The notes under the pieces: model-generated
The model's database searches: none
Told to the model about the DNA's origin: nothing
Seen by the model: only the letters and a program-made list of their open reading frames with translations
Program-made: the position numbers and the translations under genes
Shown: piece after piece, positions 8,952-17,660 of the stretch
Numbering within the stretch: position 1 is the first letter of the stretch
Layout of the letters: each line of letters opens with the position of its first letter
From: Palleronia caenipelagi
GTDB taxonomy: Bacteria; Pseudomonadota; Alphaproteobacteria; Rhodobacterales; Rhodobacteraceae
Length of the DNA: 64,000 nt
Assembly (NCBI RefSeq): GCF_007004065.1
Contig: NZ_VFSV01000003.1
Coordinates: forward strand, 62,001 to 126,000
Direction: 5' to 3'

Positions 8952-8975
8952 GGGCGCGGGTTTGCGCCCTCTTTC
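8952..8975 (+). terminator. Hairpin with U-rich tail between fdh beta and gamma genes
   Basis: GGGCGC (8952-8957), a 6-nt loop, and GCGCCC (8964-8969) are followed by TCTTTCGTCTTTTCT. This looks like an intrinsic terminator inside the operon, 35 bp before the gamma gene. It may allow partial read-through and so lower gamma-subunit expression. Confidence 0.5.
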
Positions 8976-9004
8976 GTCTTTTCTGTGGGAGGGTCGTGAC
9001 GTCT

Positions 9005-10252
9005 ATGAAACAGTTGTTCTTTATCCTGCTGGTCTCGCTTCTCTCCGTGACCGGGGTCGCCGCGCAGACCGCAGATGGCGGCGAAGGCGCGGTCGAAGGC
9101 GCCATGAATGCCGAAATTGCCAATCCGGAGATGGAGGGGTTCGATCCGCGCGCAGCGACCGGCGGAGCGCAGACGCTTGAGGATATCCTTGCGCGGCAAA
9201 ACCAGCAGAAGATCGATGACAGTTTCCGCCGCAGCGAGATTGGCGACGCGCCGACCGAGAACCTCCCCGGCCAGCTCGCCCCCCGCGGTGGCGAGAGCGA
9301 CAGTGAGATCTGGCGTGCCCTGCGCTACGGGCATGATTCTGTCTCGGTATCTGCGGGCGGCGACACGGCGCGGGTGCTCATTCAGGATGGCGGTATGCGC
9401 TGGCTGTCCTTCCGCGAAGGCCCGCTGGTGACCTATGGCCTCTGGGCGCTCGGCGGGATGCTGATCCTGCTAGCCCTTTTCTACCTGCTCCGTGGCCGCG
9501 TCCCCATCCAGGGAGGGAAGACAGGCACAACGATCCTGCGCTTTGCGTTCTTTGAGCGCATGTCACACTGGGTGCTGGCGGGGTCCTTTATCCTCTTGGG
9601 GATCACCGGGATCCTGTCCCTCATCGGCCGCAAGTTCATCGCGCCGACCTTTGGAAAGGACGCCAATGCCAGCCTTCTGGAGGGCACTAAATACATCCAC
9701 GACAATGTGTCCTGGGCCTTCATGCTGTCACTCGTCGTGGTGTTCGTACTTTGGGTCGCACACAATATTCCCGACCGGCTAGACCTGAAATGGGTTGCCG
9801 AAGGCGGTGGTCTCTTCGGGGACAAGCACCCTCCGGCCAAGAAATTCAACGCGGGCCAAAAGATCATCTTCTGGTCGGTCATCCTGCTCGGGGGCTCGCT
9901 GTCCCTGTCGGGTCTTTCGCTGCTCTTTCCCTTTGAGCTGCCCCTCTTCGCCAAGACCTTCGGGATCATAAATGATCTGGGACTGCCGGGTCTGTTTGGT
10001 CTTGATCCTCTGCCCCGTGAGCTCGCGCCGCAGGAAGAGATGCAACTTGCCCAGTCGTGGCACGCCATTGTCGCCTTTGTCATGATGGCGATCATCCTCG
10101 GCCACATCTACATTGGCACGCTGGGCATGGAAGGCGCCTTTGACGCCATGGGAGATGGACAGGTGGACGAAGCCTGGGCCGAGCAGCACCATTCCATCTG
10201 GTACGAAAAGAAGAAAACCGCCGACGCTTCCTCCGGTACGCCCGCCGAATAA
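9005..10252 (+). CDS. Formate dehydrogenase cytochrome b (gamma) subunit
   Basis: This 415-residue membrane protein passes electrons from the beta subunit to quinone through two b hemes. After a signal peptide (MKQLFFILLVSLLSVTGVAAQ) there is a periplasmic segment of about 120 residues not found in short FdnI proteins. Membrane spans begin near 145, and haem-ligand candidates are in FERMSHWVLAG, FVLWVAHNIPDR and SQSWHAIVAF...GHIYIG. The C-terminus is charged and cytosolic. A GTG at 8996 is in frame, but GGGAGGG at 8987-8993 is only 2 nt from it and 11 nt from ATG 9005; ATG 9005 was preferred. Confidence 0.92.
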   Translation: MKQLFFILLVSLLSVTGVAAQTADGGEGAVEGAMNAEIANPEMEGFDPRAATGGAQTLEDILARQNQQKIDDSFRRSEIGDAPTENLPGQLAPRGGESDSEIWRALRYGHDSVSVSAGGDTARVLIQDGGMRWLSFREGPLVTYGLWALGGMLILLALFYLLRGRVPIQGGKTGTTILRFAFFERMSHWVLAGSFILLGITGILSLIGRKFIAPTFGKDANASLLEGTKYIHDNVSWAFMLSLVVVFVLWVAHNIPDRLDLKWVAEGGGLFGDKHPPAKKFNAGQKIIFWSVILLGGSLSLSGLSLLFPFELPLFAKTFGIINDLGLPGLFGLDPLPRELAPQEEMQLAQSWHAIVAFVMMAIILGHIYIGTLGMEGAFDAMGDGQVDEAWAEQHHSIWYEKKKTADASSGTPAE

Positions 10253-10293
10253 CGCGGGCGGCCCTGACCCAGAGATTTCACGGAGTACGCCCT

Positions 10294-10437
10294 ATGAAGG
10301 CCATGCTTGCTGGTTTCGCCGCCGTCATCGTGATCGGCTTCGGCGCGCATTTCATCCTCGCGGCGTTGGATCTGAGTTCGGCCAACGCCGAATCCTCGTC
10401 CAATGTCAGGCTGGGAGAAGCGGGACATTCCGAGTAG
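10294..10437 (+). CDS. 47-residue single-span membrane protein after fdh gamma
   Basis: This short frame starts with ATG 10294 after GGAG (10282-10285, 8-nt spacing) and ends at TAG 10437. The product has a Lys after Met, a hydrophobic stretch of about 24 residues (AMLAGFAAVIVIGFGAHFIL) and a polar tail rich in Ser, Glu and His. It fits an N-in single-pass membrane peptide. It is 41 bp after the gamma gene in the same direction, so it is likely the last gene of the fdh operon. I do not recognise a family; a small accessory subunit of the cytochrome b complex is the obvious hypothesis. Confidence 0.65.
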   Translation: MKAMLAGFAAVIVIGFGAHFILAALDLSSANAESSSNVRLGEAGHSE

Positions 10438-10453
10438 TCCCGCGTCGAGGGAG

Positions 10454-10473
10454 GGGAATCTTAGAAGATACCC
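10454..10473. terminator. Hairpin between the fdh operon and the convergent response regulator
   Basis: ATCTT (10458-10462) and AAGAT (10465-10469), extended by GGG/CCC across an A-A mismatch, form a hairpin over the stop codon of the leftward response regulator. There is no clear U-tract on either strand. Confidence 0.35.
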
Positions 10474-11066
10474 TCTTCCTTCGCCAGCATCGCCGCCTGG
10501 GTGCGGTTGGCGACGCCTACCTTGCGATACATGGTCTTGATATGCAGCTTGACCGTCGGCTCGCTCAGATCGAGATCTCGGGCGATTTCCTTGTTGGACT
10601 TGCCTTCGGTCAGGCCCTCAAGGACCTGCAACTCACGGGCACTCAGCTTCTGCACGATCGGATGGTCCGAGTTGCCGCTCGACTCGATCATGAACTCAAC
10701 CGGCGCAAACTTCTCGCCGGTGACCATGTACCGAATCGCGCTGATCATCGACTTCGCAGGCATGGTCTTTGGCACGAAACCGATTGCGCCCAAGGCCAGC
10801 GCCTGCTCTGCCGTGCTGCGATTGGCCTCGCCGGAGATGACGGCAACACGCAACCCTTTTTCCAGCGCTTTGCGCACGCCCTCCAGTCCTGACATCCCGG
10901 GCATCTTGAAATCAAGCAGAACAAGATCGAGCCCAGTAGCCGAATCGGCAATCTGCATGGCCTCCCCGAAAGAAGCGGCCGTCAGTGTTTCGATCCCCTC
11001 ATTTGCAAGAAACGCTACCAGCGTGTCGCGCAACAGATCATGGTCATCGGCGATCAGAACACGCAT
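10461..11066 (-). CDS. NarL/FixJ-family response regulator
   Basis: This is a 201-residue two-domain transcription factor. The receiver domain (residues 1-120) has the acidic pair in IADDHD, the phosphoacceptor D52 in LVLLDFKMPG, and conserved Lys in GFVPKTMP. The LuxR-type helix-turn-helix lies at about 138-195 (LSARELQVLEGLTEGKSNKEIA ... VKLHIKTMYRKV is split here for length). GTG 11078 is an upstream in-frame alternative, but AGGG lies about 10 nt before ATG 11066. A hybrid histidine kinase is divergently encoded 370 bp away and is the probable partner through its Hpt domain. The target genes are unknown; the fdh operon next door is a reasonable guess. Confidence 0.9.
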   Translation of the reverse strand: MRVLIADDHDLLRDTLVAFLANEGIETLTAASFGEAMQIADSATGLDLVLLDFKMPGMSGLEGVRKALEKGLRVAVISGEANRSTAEQALALGAIGFVPKTMPAKSMISAIRYMVTGEKFAPVEFMIESSGNSDHPIVQKLSARELQVLEGLTEGKSNKEIARDLDLSEPTVKLHIKTMYRKVGVANRTQAAMLAKEEGIF

Positions 11067-11434
11067 GTTTTCAAACACCCTGCTGTATTAAAAGACATCA
11101 TATTTGATCCCGCTTTGCTGACCCGCGCGTCTCAGACGTCAGGCTGACCGATACTTGGCCATCGTTACACTACAAAGTTTCCGCTTCCCTAAAGAGAACC
11201 CATACGAAATGCGGAAAATCACTCTTTCGTTAGTGTAACCTCTACACCACGTTAGAACATACCCTCCCCAAAAGGACAGGGCGTCCAAGAAAATTTTGCG
11301 GATCATATCGCAGTAGCGCAAGATACCGACACGAAGTAAGCAACTCCTATGCGATTAAGTGACTTGGTAATACCGTTTGGTTTAGTACATGGTCATTCAG
11401 TTATGAAATTTTATGGATCTGACCTGAATTCAAC
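11067..11434. promoter_or_regulatory. AT-rich divergent intergenic region, response regulator / hybrid kinase
   Basis: These 368 bases hold no convincing gene; a 60-codon leftward frame at 11139-11321 has no ribosome site or family features. Base composition is clearly more AT-rich than the flanking genes. A perfect 9-bp inverted repeat, GTTACACTA at 11164-11172 and TAGTGTAAC at 11231-11239, could be a pair of regulator half-sites or a long-range hairpin. The region must contain promoters for both two-component genes. Confidence 0.45.
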
Positions 11435-13996
11435 ATGCCGCAGCGGATAGAATATCAGGCGGACGCGCCATCCTTACAGACCGGACGTGGACGGACGCTC
11501 CAGGTCATTATCGTTGTGACCTTGGGCCTGGCCTTGCTGGTCGGCGTTATTACAATGACGCGTGACGTGACAGAAAAGCTGAGCAAACTGGGCACTGCGT
11601 CGTCCGACAATCTCCTTTGGGGACTGGCCCAGGCCGAGGTTGAGTATCTCGAACTCATCGAGGCTATCGAACACACCGAAGGATCGAGCGACGAAAATAT
11701 GGCGCCCCTGCGCCAGCAATTCGATGTGCTGTATAGTCGGATCGATACGCTCGCTACCGCGCCGACCTACGCCTGGCTGAGATCGCACACGGAGTTCAGG
11801 CAAACGCTGACGCAAATTGAGCTGTTTCTGTCTGAAACCATCCCTGTCATAGATGGCACAGATCTCGAATTGGCCAATAATATCGATGTTTTGCTTGGCC
11901 GTGCGCGCGAAGTGCATCCGGCCATCCGCAGTCTGGCGGTCAACGGTCTCGACAGGTTGGCGGTGGCCGCCGAGGCCGAACGGGATGCGGTGGCACTTGT
12001 TCTCTTTCGGCTCGCGCTTGTGTTGGCTGCGCTGGTTGGATTGTTGATCCTGATCTCAGGGTATCTGACCCGTATGAACATGCTGCGGAACCGGGAGAAG
12101 CGGCAACTCGCGCGGACCAGCCAGCGGATGAACATGATCGTCGGAACATCACTTGATGCCGTGGTGGTGGCTGACGAACACTGGCACATCATCGAGTTCA
12201 ACGCTGCGGCCGAGGAGACGTTTGGCCTTTCGGCGGACCGGGCCGTCTCGATGCCCATGGGCACATTGCTGGCCGAGCGGCATGAAGATGGCAGGCCCAT
12301 GGAAACGCCTCCAAAGCTCGTGGGACTAGGTCGCATCCGGCGTCGGGGACGGCATGCCGATGGCCATATTTTTCCATGTGAGATGTCGATCCAGTCGGTG
12401 GCCACGGATATGGGCCGCATCTACGTTGCATTCATGCGCGATATTTCGCGCCGCCAGCAAGCTGAACTGTCTCTTCGGCAAGCCCGGGATCAGGCATTGG
12501 CGGGCGAGCGTGCGAAATCAGAGTTTTTGGCATTGATGAGCCACGAGATCCGAACGCCGCTGAACGGTCTCCTCGGCAATCTCTCCCTGCTTCAGGATCG
12601 GTCGATGGGCCCGCAAGAGCGCAAACTCATCGGCAATATGGAGGTGTCCGGCAAGATCCTGCTTCAGCAAGTCAACAACGTCCTGGACATCACCAGATAC
12701 GACTCGGGCGCAGATGTTCGCGCGGCGTATCCCGTGCACCTGCCGGGAATGGTCCGTGAGATCATGGACGGCCAGGAGGCGCTCGCAAGCATCCAAGGGA
12801 CGACCCTGAATTGGAGGTGGGTCGGCGATGACGTCGATTGGATCGAGATTGATGGAGAACGGCTGCAGCACGTCCTCATCAATCTGGTGGGCAACGCGGT
12901 GAAGTTCACACGCGACGGCACAATAACGCTGGAACTGGAACAGACTAGTGTGGACGACGACCAGTCGATGCTTGAAATCCGTGTCATAGATACCGGCGTT
13001 GGCATTCCCCCCGATAAGCTCGAGTCGATCTTCTCCGATTTCGTCACCACTGGTGAGCTTTATGATCGGTTTGCCGGCGGGACCGGTTTGGGACTTGGGA
13101 TCGTCAAGCGGTTCATCACCGGCCTTGGCGGAACGGTGAGCGTCGAGAGCAACCTGGGCGAGGGCAGCACATTTCGGCTCCGCCTGCCCGTCCGCCCGAT
13201 TGCCCGGCCCGCCGAGCTCCCCATCGGCAAGGAGGCTCCGGCGCAGATTAACGTCGTCGAGCCCAAACAAATTCTTGTGGTCGAAGACAACACCATCAAT
13301 CAGCAAGTAATCGGGGACCTGCTTCGGGAAGACGGTCACACGGTCAGCTTTGCCAGCAACGGCAAGCAAGGGGTCGAAGCTGCCGCCGCAGAGCAGTTCG
13401 ATCTGATTTTCATGGACATCTCGATGCCCGAAATGGACGGACGGATGGCGACGCAGCGCATTCGCGGCTCGGACGGTCCGAACATGTCAACGCCGATCAT
13501 CGCCCTGACCGCCAATGTCCTGCCCTCCGAGGTCGAGCAGTTTCTTAAAGACGGCCTGAACGATGTCCTCACCAAGCCGCTGAATCGGGAAAAAGTGCGT
13601 GCCATGATGGCGCGGCATTTTTCCGGCACTGAGCGCGCTAACGAACGAATTGACAGCTGGGAGGAGGACGATGACAGCGAGGCCGTGCTCGTTGATCTGG
13701 ACCACCTCGAGGAGATGCGAACAGTTGTCGGCGGCTCAATCGTCGACCTGTTCCAGCGGTTCAGTCAAGAAATGGACGATACACTTGGCACAAAACTCCG
13801 TTCTGGCGACGAGCCGGACAGTCTGGCCCGCCATATGCACAACATGGCCGGCAGCGCTGCGATTTTCGGAGCAACCGATCTGGTGGCCACGCTTCAGGGC
13901 ATGGAGCGCAGCTACCAGAAGGGCGAAGATCCCGGTTCCGAGACACTCCATCGGGTTTGGACGGATACCCACGCCATCCTGAGCGATTGCATTTGA
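11435..13996 (+). CDS. Membrane hybrid sensor histidine kinase (PAS-HisKA-HATPase-REC-Hpt)
   Basis: This 853-residue protein is a phosphorelay sensor. Transmembrane spans are near residues 25-47 and 188-210 and enclose a helical periplasmic sensor region of about 140 residues. A PAS domain follows (about 230-345; DAVVVADEHWHIIEFNAAAEE). The kinase core has H370 in LMSHEIRTPLNG and an ATPase domain with DTGVGIP and GGTGLGLGIV. A receiver domain (about 612-728) has D661 in IFMDISMPEMDG, and a C-terminal Hpt domain has H802 in MHNMAGSAAIFG. The complete His-Asp-His chain suggests signal output to a separate response regulator, most likely the divergent NarL-type one. The ligand is unknown. Confidence 0.93.
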   Translation: MPQRIEYQADAPSLQTGRGRTLQVIIVVTLGLALLVGVITMTRDVTEKLSKLGTASSDNLLWGLAQAEVEYLELIEAIEHTEGSSDENMAPLRQQFDVLYSRIDTLATAPTYAWLRSHTEFRQTLTQIELFLSETIPVIDGTDLELANNIDVLLGRAREVHPAIRSLAVNGLDRLAVAAEAERDAVALVLFRLALVLAALVGLLILISGYLTRMNMLRNREKRQLARTSQRMNMIVGTSLDAVVVADEHWHIIEFNAAAEETFGLSADRAVSMPMGTLLAERHEDGRPMETPPKLVGLGRIRRRGRHADGHIFPCEMSIQSVATDMGRIYVAFMRDISRRQQAELSLRQARDQALAGERAKSEFLALMSHEIRTPLNGLLGNLSLLQDRSMGPQERKLIGNMEVSGKILLQQVNNVLDITRYDSGADVRAAYPVHLPGMVREIMDGQEALASIQGTTLNWRWVGDDVDWIEIDGERLQHVLINLVGNAVKFTRDGTITLELEQTSVDDDQSMLEIRVIDTGVGIPPDKLESIFSDFVTTGELYDRFAGGTGLGLGIVKRFITGLGGTVSVESNLGEGSTFRLRLPVRPIARPAELPIGKEAPAQINVVEPKQILVVEDNTINQQVIGDLLREDGHTVSFASNGKQGVEAAAAEQFDLIFMDISMPEMDGRMATQRIRGSDGPNMSTPIIALTANVLPSEVEQFLKDGLNDVLTKPLNREKVRAMMARHFSGTERANERIDSWEEDDDSEAVLVDLDHLEEMRTVVGGSIVDLFQRFSQEMDDTLGTKLRSGDEPDSLARHMHNMAGSAAIFGATDLVATLQGMERSYQKGEDPGSETLHRVWTDTHAILSDCI

Positions 13997-14043
13997 ATCC
14001 TGCGCAGGGGATAGCTTCCGAACGTTGCGGGCGGGAGAGGTAT

Positions 14044-14811
14044 ATGCGCGAAATCGATCTGAATGCCGATATGGGCGAAGCCTTTGGCGATTGGCGGATG
14101 GGCGATGATGAGAGCCTGCTCGGCATCGTCAGTTCAGCCAATATCGCATGCGGGTTCCACGCGGGAGACTGGGATGTGATGGCCCGTACCATGGCTGCGG
14201 CACAGGCCCACGGGGTGGGTCTCGGGGCGCATCCGGGTTTTCCCGACCTGCAGGGCTTTGGACGACGCAAGATGGCTATGCCTCCCGAGAGCGTCGGGCG
14301 GATGGTCCAATATCAGCTTGGCGCGGCGCAGGCGATGGCGCAGGCCGCAGGTGGACGGATCCGGCATCTCAAGCTCCACGGCGCGCTCTCCAACATGGCG
14401 ATGACAGATGAGGCGTTGTCGCGGGCGGCTTATAAGGCCGCGCTGGACATTGACCCGGAGATTATCCTCGTCGTCCTTAGCGGAACGGTCATGGAACAGG
14501 TCGCCCGGGATCTGGGCGCCGCCTATGCGGGCGAGATCTTTGCCGATCGCGGCTACGCCGAAGACGGCACGCTGATCCCGCGCGGTCAACCCGGCGCGAT
14601 GATCCACGATGCCGATGAGGCCGCCGACCGGATTCTTGATATGCTTGACGCAGGCGCGATTCTCACCGCCGGAGGCAATCGCATCGCCGCCCGGATCGAC
14701 ACGATCTGTGTCCATGGGGATGAGCCCACCGCCGTGGCCCTCGCGCGCCGCCTGCGCGAACGGCTGGAGGGGGCCGGGCTCGCCATCCGTCCCTTTGCCG
14801 GAGCGCGCTGA
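14044..14811 (+). CDS. pxpA: 5-oxoprolinase subunit A (LamB/YcsF family)
   Basis: This 255-residue cytosolic protein is PxpA, the LamB/YcsF subunit of the bacterial PxpABC 5-oxoprolinase, which hydrolyses pyroglutamate with ATP. Diagnostic segments are IDLNADMGEAFGDWR, ANIACGFHAGD, GAHPGFPDL, KLHGALSNMA, EIFADRGYAEDGTLIPR and TICVHGDEP. A longer open frame begins at 13957, inside the kinase gene; ATG 14044 is chosen because the family starts with this REIDLNAD segment and GGGAGAGG lies upstream. The partner genes pxpB and pxpC are not in this window, which is unusual because they often adjoin. Confidence 0.92.
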   Translation: MREIDLNADMGEAFGDWRMGDDESLLGIVSSANIACGFHAGDWDVMARTMAAAQAHGVGLGAHPGFPDLQGFGRRKMAMPPESVGRMVQYQLGAAQAMAQAAGGRIRHLKLHGALSNMAMTDEALSRAAYKAALDIDPEIILVVLSGTVMEQVARDLGAAYAGEIFADRGYAEDGTLIPRGQPGAMIHDADEAADRILDMLDAGAILTAGGNRIAARIDTICVHGDEPTAVALARRLRERLEGAGLAIRPFAGAR

Positions 14812-14902
14812 GGCGAGTCTCAACTGCAACGCCTCGCCACGACCTGACAGAGCCGCTTGCCCGTAAATCCCCCCTCCCCTAGAGAGGGCCAAAGGGGTTC
14901 TC

Positions 14903-15685
14903 ATGCGCTTACTCATCACCAATGACGACGGCATCACCGCACCGGGGCTGAAAGTCCTCGACCGCATCGCGCGCGAGATCGCGGGGCCAGAGGGCGAGGT
15001 CTGGACCATCGCCCCGGCCTTTGAGCAGTCAGGCGTCGGGCACTGCATCTCCTACACCCGCCCCACCCTCGTCAGCAAACTGGAAGAGCGCCGTTACGCG
15101 GTCGAAGGCTCTCCCGCCGATTGTGTGCTGGCCGGGGTCCATGACATCATGCCCGAACGGCCTGATCTGGTGCTGTCCGGCGTGAATCGGGGCAATAATG
15201 CGGGCGAAAACGTACTCTATTCCGGGACCATTGGCGCGGCCATGGAGGCGGCCCTGCAAGGCTTGCCCGCCATCGCGCTCAGCCAGTTCTACGGCCCCCG
15301 CAACAAGGATCTCGACGACCCGTTCGAGCCTGCTACCCTTCACGGCACCGCAACCGTGCGTAAGATCCTCGATCATGGAATCTGGGACAGCGCGGATTAC
15401 CGTTTGTTTTACAACGTGAACTTCCCCCCCTGCCCCGCCGTCGAAACCCAGGGGCTCGCCGTCACGACCCAGGGCTGGCGGACGAAGGCCGGGCACGCGG
15501 TTGCCCCCCATATCTCGCCTTCGGGGCGGCGGTTCCTCTATGTCACCGGCGGCCCTCAGAACGAGCGCACTGCGCCCGGAACGGATGTGGCCGCGAATAT
15601 GGAAGACCGCATCTCCGTCACGCCCATGCGCTGCGATCTGACCGCCCATGACCTCGTGGACCGCCTTAGAGACACGCTCGAATGA
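14903..15685 (+). CDS. surE: 5'/3'-nucleotidase SurE
   Basis: This 260-residue protein is a metal-dependent phosphatase acting on nucleoside 5'- and 3'-monophosphates. It shows the N-terminal metal site [12 protein letters not shown], the [12 protein letters not shown] segment and [18 protein letters not shown], all hallmarks of SurE. Length is normal. AGGGG lies upstream of ATG 14903. It overlaps the next gene (pcm) by ATGA, keeping the classic surE-pcm-nlpD order. Confidence 0.96.
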   Translation: MRLLITNDDGITAPGLKVLDRIAREIAGPEGEVWTIAPAFEQSGVGHCISYTRPTLVSKLEERRYAVEGSPADCVLAGVHDIMPERPDLVLSGVNRGNNAGENVLYSGTIGAAMEAALQGLPAIALSQFYGPRNKDLDDPFEPATLHGTATVRKILDHGIWDSADYRLFYNVNFPPCPAVETQGLAVTTQGWRTKAGHAVAPHISPSGRRFLYVTGGPQNERTAPGTDVAANMEDRISVTPMRCDLTAHDLVDRLRDTLE

Positions 15686-16323
15686 GCTACGACGCCGAAG
15701 CCCGGATGCAGTTCCTGTTCACGCTGCGCTCGCGCGGCGTGCGCGATCCCCGTGTGTTGACGGCGATGGAAAAGGTTGACCGGCAGCTCTTTGTCGGTGG
15801 CGTCTTTGAGGCGCGCGCCTATGAGGACACGCCCCTGCCCATCGCCTGCGGCCAGACCATCTCGCAGCCGTCCATCGTCGGACTGATGACGCAGGCGCTG
15901 GACGTGCAGACGCGCGACAAGGTGCTGGAGGTGGGCACGGGCTCTGGCTATCAGGCCGCGATCCTCAGCCACCTGTGTCGTCGGGTCTACACTGTGGACC
16001 GGCACCGGCCCCTGGCCCGCTCGGCTCAGACCGTACTCGACCAGCTCGGCATCGCCAATGTCACCGTGCTGGCCGCCGATGGCGGGCGCGGATTGCCCGA
16101 ACAGGCCCCGTTTGATCGCATTCTCGTGACCGCCGCTGCCGAGGACCCGCCGGGTCCGCTCTTGGCGCAGTTGCGGGTTGGCGGTAGCATGGTCGTGCCC
16201 GTCGGGCAGTCTGACCATGTGCAAACGCTGGTCAAGGTCACCCGACACGACACAGGCTATGATTACGAAGAGCTGGAGACCGTCCGCTTCGTGCCCCTCC
16301 TCGAAGGGGTGGAACTGGACTGA
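15682..16323 (+). CDS. pcm: Protein-L-isoaspartate O-methyltransferase
   Basis: This 213-residue cytosolic enzyme uses S-adenosylmethionine to methylate isoaspartyl residues in aged proteins, starting their repair. The family features [17 protein letters not shown], the SAM-binding glycine loop [12 protein letters not shown] and the [14 protein letters not shown] segment are all present. Start is coupled to surE by ATGA. The 65-bp gap to the LysM/M23 gene shows no terminator. Confidence 0.96.
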   Translation: MSYDAEARMQFLFTLRSRGVRDPRVLTAMEKVDRQLFVGGVFEARAYEDTPLPIACGQTISQPSIVGLMTQALDVQTRDKVLEVGTGSGYQAAILSHLCRRVYTVDRHRPLARSAQTVLDQLGIANVTVLAADGGRGLPEQAPFDRILVTAAAEDPPGPLLAQLRVGGSMVVPVGQSDHVQTLVKVTRHDTGYDYEELETVRFVPLLEGVELD

Positions 16324-16388
16324 TCCGACGATAACAACTCCGGCGAAGCGCGCAGAGACGCGCCGCCACAGGCAAAGAGGAAGAGCAG

Positions 16389-17528
16389 ATGATCCGTTCG
16401 ATCTGGCCCGTCGCGCTTGCCGGTCTCGTGGTGACCGGGTGTAGCGACACGACCGAGGGGTTTGACATCGACCTGCGCGATAACCTGGGCGACGCCTTCG
16501 ACACCACCCCGGCGGTCGAGCAGGCGGTGGCCGCGCGGCCAAGCCCCGACAATCGCGGTGTGATTTCCTACCCAACCTATCAGGTGGCCGTGGCCCGACG
16601 GGGCGATACGGTGCAAACGATCGCGGCACGCGTGGGACTGCCGGCCCGTGAGCTGGCGAGTTATAACGGCGTGCCGGAGAACCAGGCACTGCGCCCCGGC
16701 GAGGTGATCGCCCTGCCCCGCCGCGTGTCCGAGCCATCGCCCGCAACCGGCGCGCCGGTCGCTGGTCCGATCCGCGTGGCCGAGCCGGTCGCGACGACAT
16801 CGCTCGAAGACCGGGCGCAGGCGGCGATCAACGGTGCTCCTGTCCAGCCGGTGAAGGCGCGCGAGCCCGTGCGCCATCAGGTCCAGGCCGGCGAAACCGC
16901 GTTCTCTATCGCCCGTAAATACAATGTTCCGGTCAGGGCGCTGGCCGAGTGGAACAGCCTCGACAGCAACATGACCGTGCGCCGGGGATCGTATCTGCTG
17001 ATCCCGGTGGCTGCGCCTGTCGCCAACCGCACGACACAGCCCGGACAGGGCACCGTCGCCCCGGTGCCTCCTTCGGCGGCGGCTCCTCTTCCGGCAGAAA
17101 ACGCCACCCAGGCACCGCCAAAAGACACGCCGAAGCCTGCCAATCTGGCGCAAAACACCACATCGGCGTCGGCCAGCGGATCCAGACTGATTTATCCGGT
17201 ACAGGGCGATGTTGTGCGCGCTTACTCCAAGGGCAAGAATGACGGCATCGACATTGCCGCGCCCGCTGGAGCTGCGGTGAAGGCCGCCGCAAGCGGCACC
17301 GTCGCCGCGATCACCCGCGACACCGATCAGGTGCCGATCCTCGTTCTGCGCCATGCCGGCAACCTGCTCACCGTCTATGCAGGTGTCGAGGGAATCACCG
17401 TGTCTAAAGGCGATACGGTAAAGCGTGGCCAGACCATCGCCAAAGTCCGGCGCCAGAGCCCGTCCGTCGTGCATTTCGAGGTGCGTGAAGGGTTCGAGAG
17501 CGCAGATCCCTCGAAGTATCTCGACTGA
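16389..17528 (+). CDS. NlpD-like LysM/M23 lipoprotein with degenerate peptidase site
   Basis: This 379-residue predicted lipoprotein has a signal peptide with lipobox VTGC (C18-19 region). Two LysM domains follow (about residues 58-110 and 160-206) that should bind peptidoglycan, then a Pro/Ala-rich linker and an M23/LytM domain (about 262-379). In the M23 domain the first metal His is replaced (KNDGIDIAAP instead of an H-x-G-x-D form), the region usually reading YAHL is YAGV, and the last motif is VHFEVR. This resembles E. coli NlpD, a non-enzymatic activator of the amidase AmiC, so an amidase-activator role in cell separation is more likely than peptidase activity. It is third in surE-pcm-nlpD order. 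Confidence 0.88.
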   Translation: MIRSIWPVALAGLVVTGCSDTTEGFDIDLRDNLGDAFDTTPAVEQAVAARPSPDNRGVISYPTYQVAVARRGDTVQTIAARVGLPARELASYNGVPENQALRPGEVIALPRRVSEPSPATGAPVAGPIRVAEPVATTSLEDRAQAAINGAPVQPVKAREPVRHQVQAGETAFSIARKYNVPVRALAEWNSLDSNMTVRRGSYLLIPVAAPVANRTTQPGQGTVAPVPPSAAAPLPAENATQAPPKDTPKPANLAQNTTSASASGSRLIYPVQGDVVRAYSKGKNDGIDIAAPAGAAVKAAASGTVAAITRDTDQVPILVLRHAGNLLTVYAGVEGITVSKGDTVKRGQTIAKVRRQSPSVVHFEVREGFESADPSKYLD

Positions 17529-17561
17529 GGCGCCAGACCCGGAACCGAACCGCCGTGCTAA

Positions 17562-17591
17562 CCGACCCGCCGAATTGGGCGGCAGGGTCGG
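17562..17591. terminator. Convergent hairpin terminator, nlpD-like / SDR
   Basis: CCGACCCGCCG (17562-17572) pairs with CGGCAGGGTCGG (17580-17591) with a single bulged A. It lies between two convergent genes. The T-tract is weak on both strands. Confidence 0.5.
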
Positions 17592-17660
17592 GGGGAAAGG
17601 CCCGGATTTGGGTATTTGGGAACACAAAGACGACCGGAGGTCGCACGGCGGCCCTGCGTC

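Noticed and set aside
11139-11321. 60-codon minus-strand frame in the two-component spacer
   Set aside because: No ribosome site, no family features and composition unlike coding DNA here; treated as regulatory DNA.
14813-14848. GGCGAG/CTCGCC repeat after pxpA as a terminator
   Set aside because: The 6-bp stem with a 15-nt loop and no T-tract is too weak.
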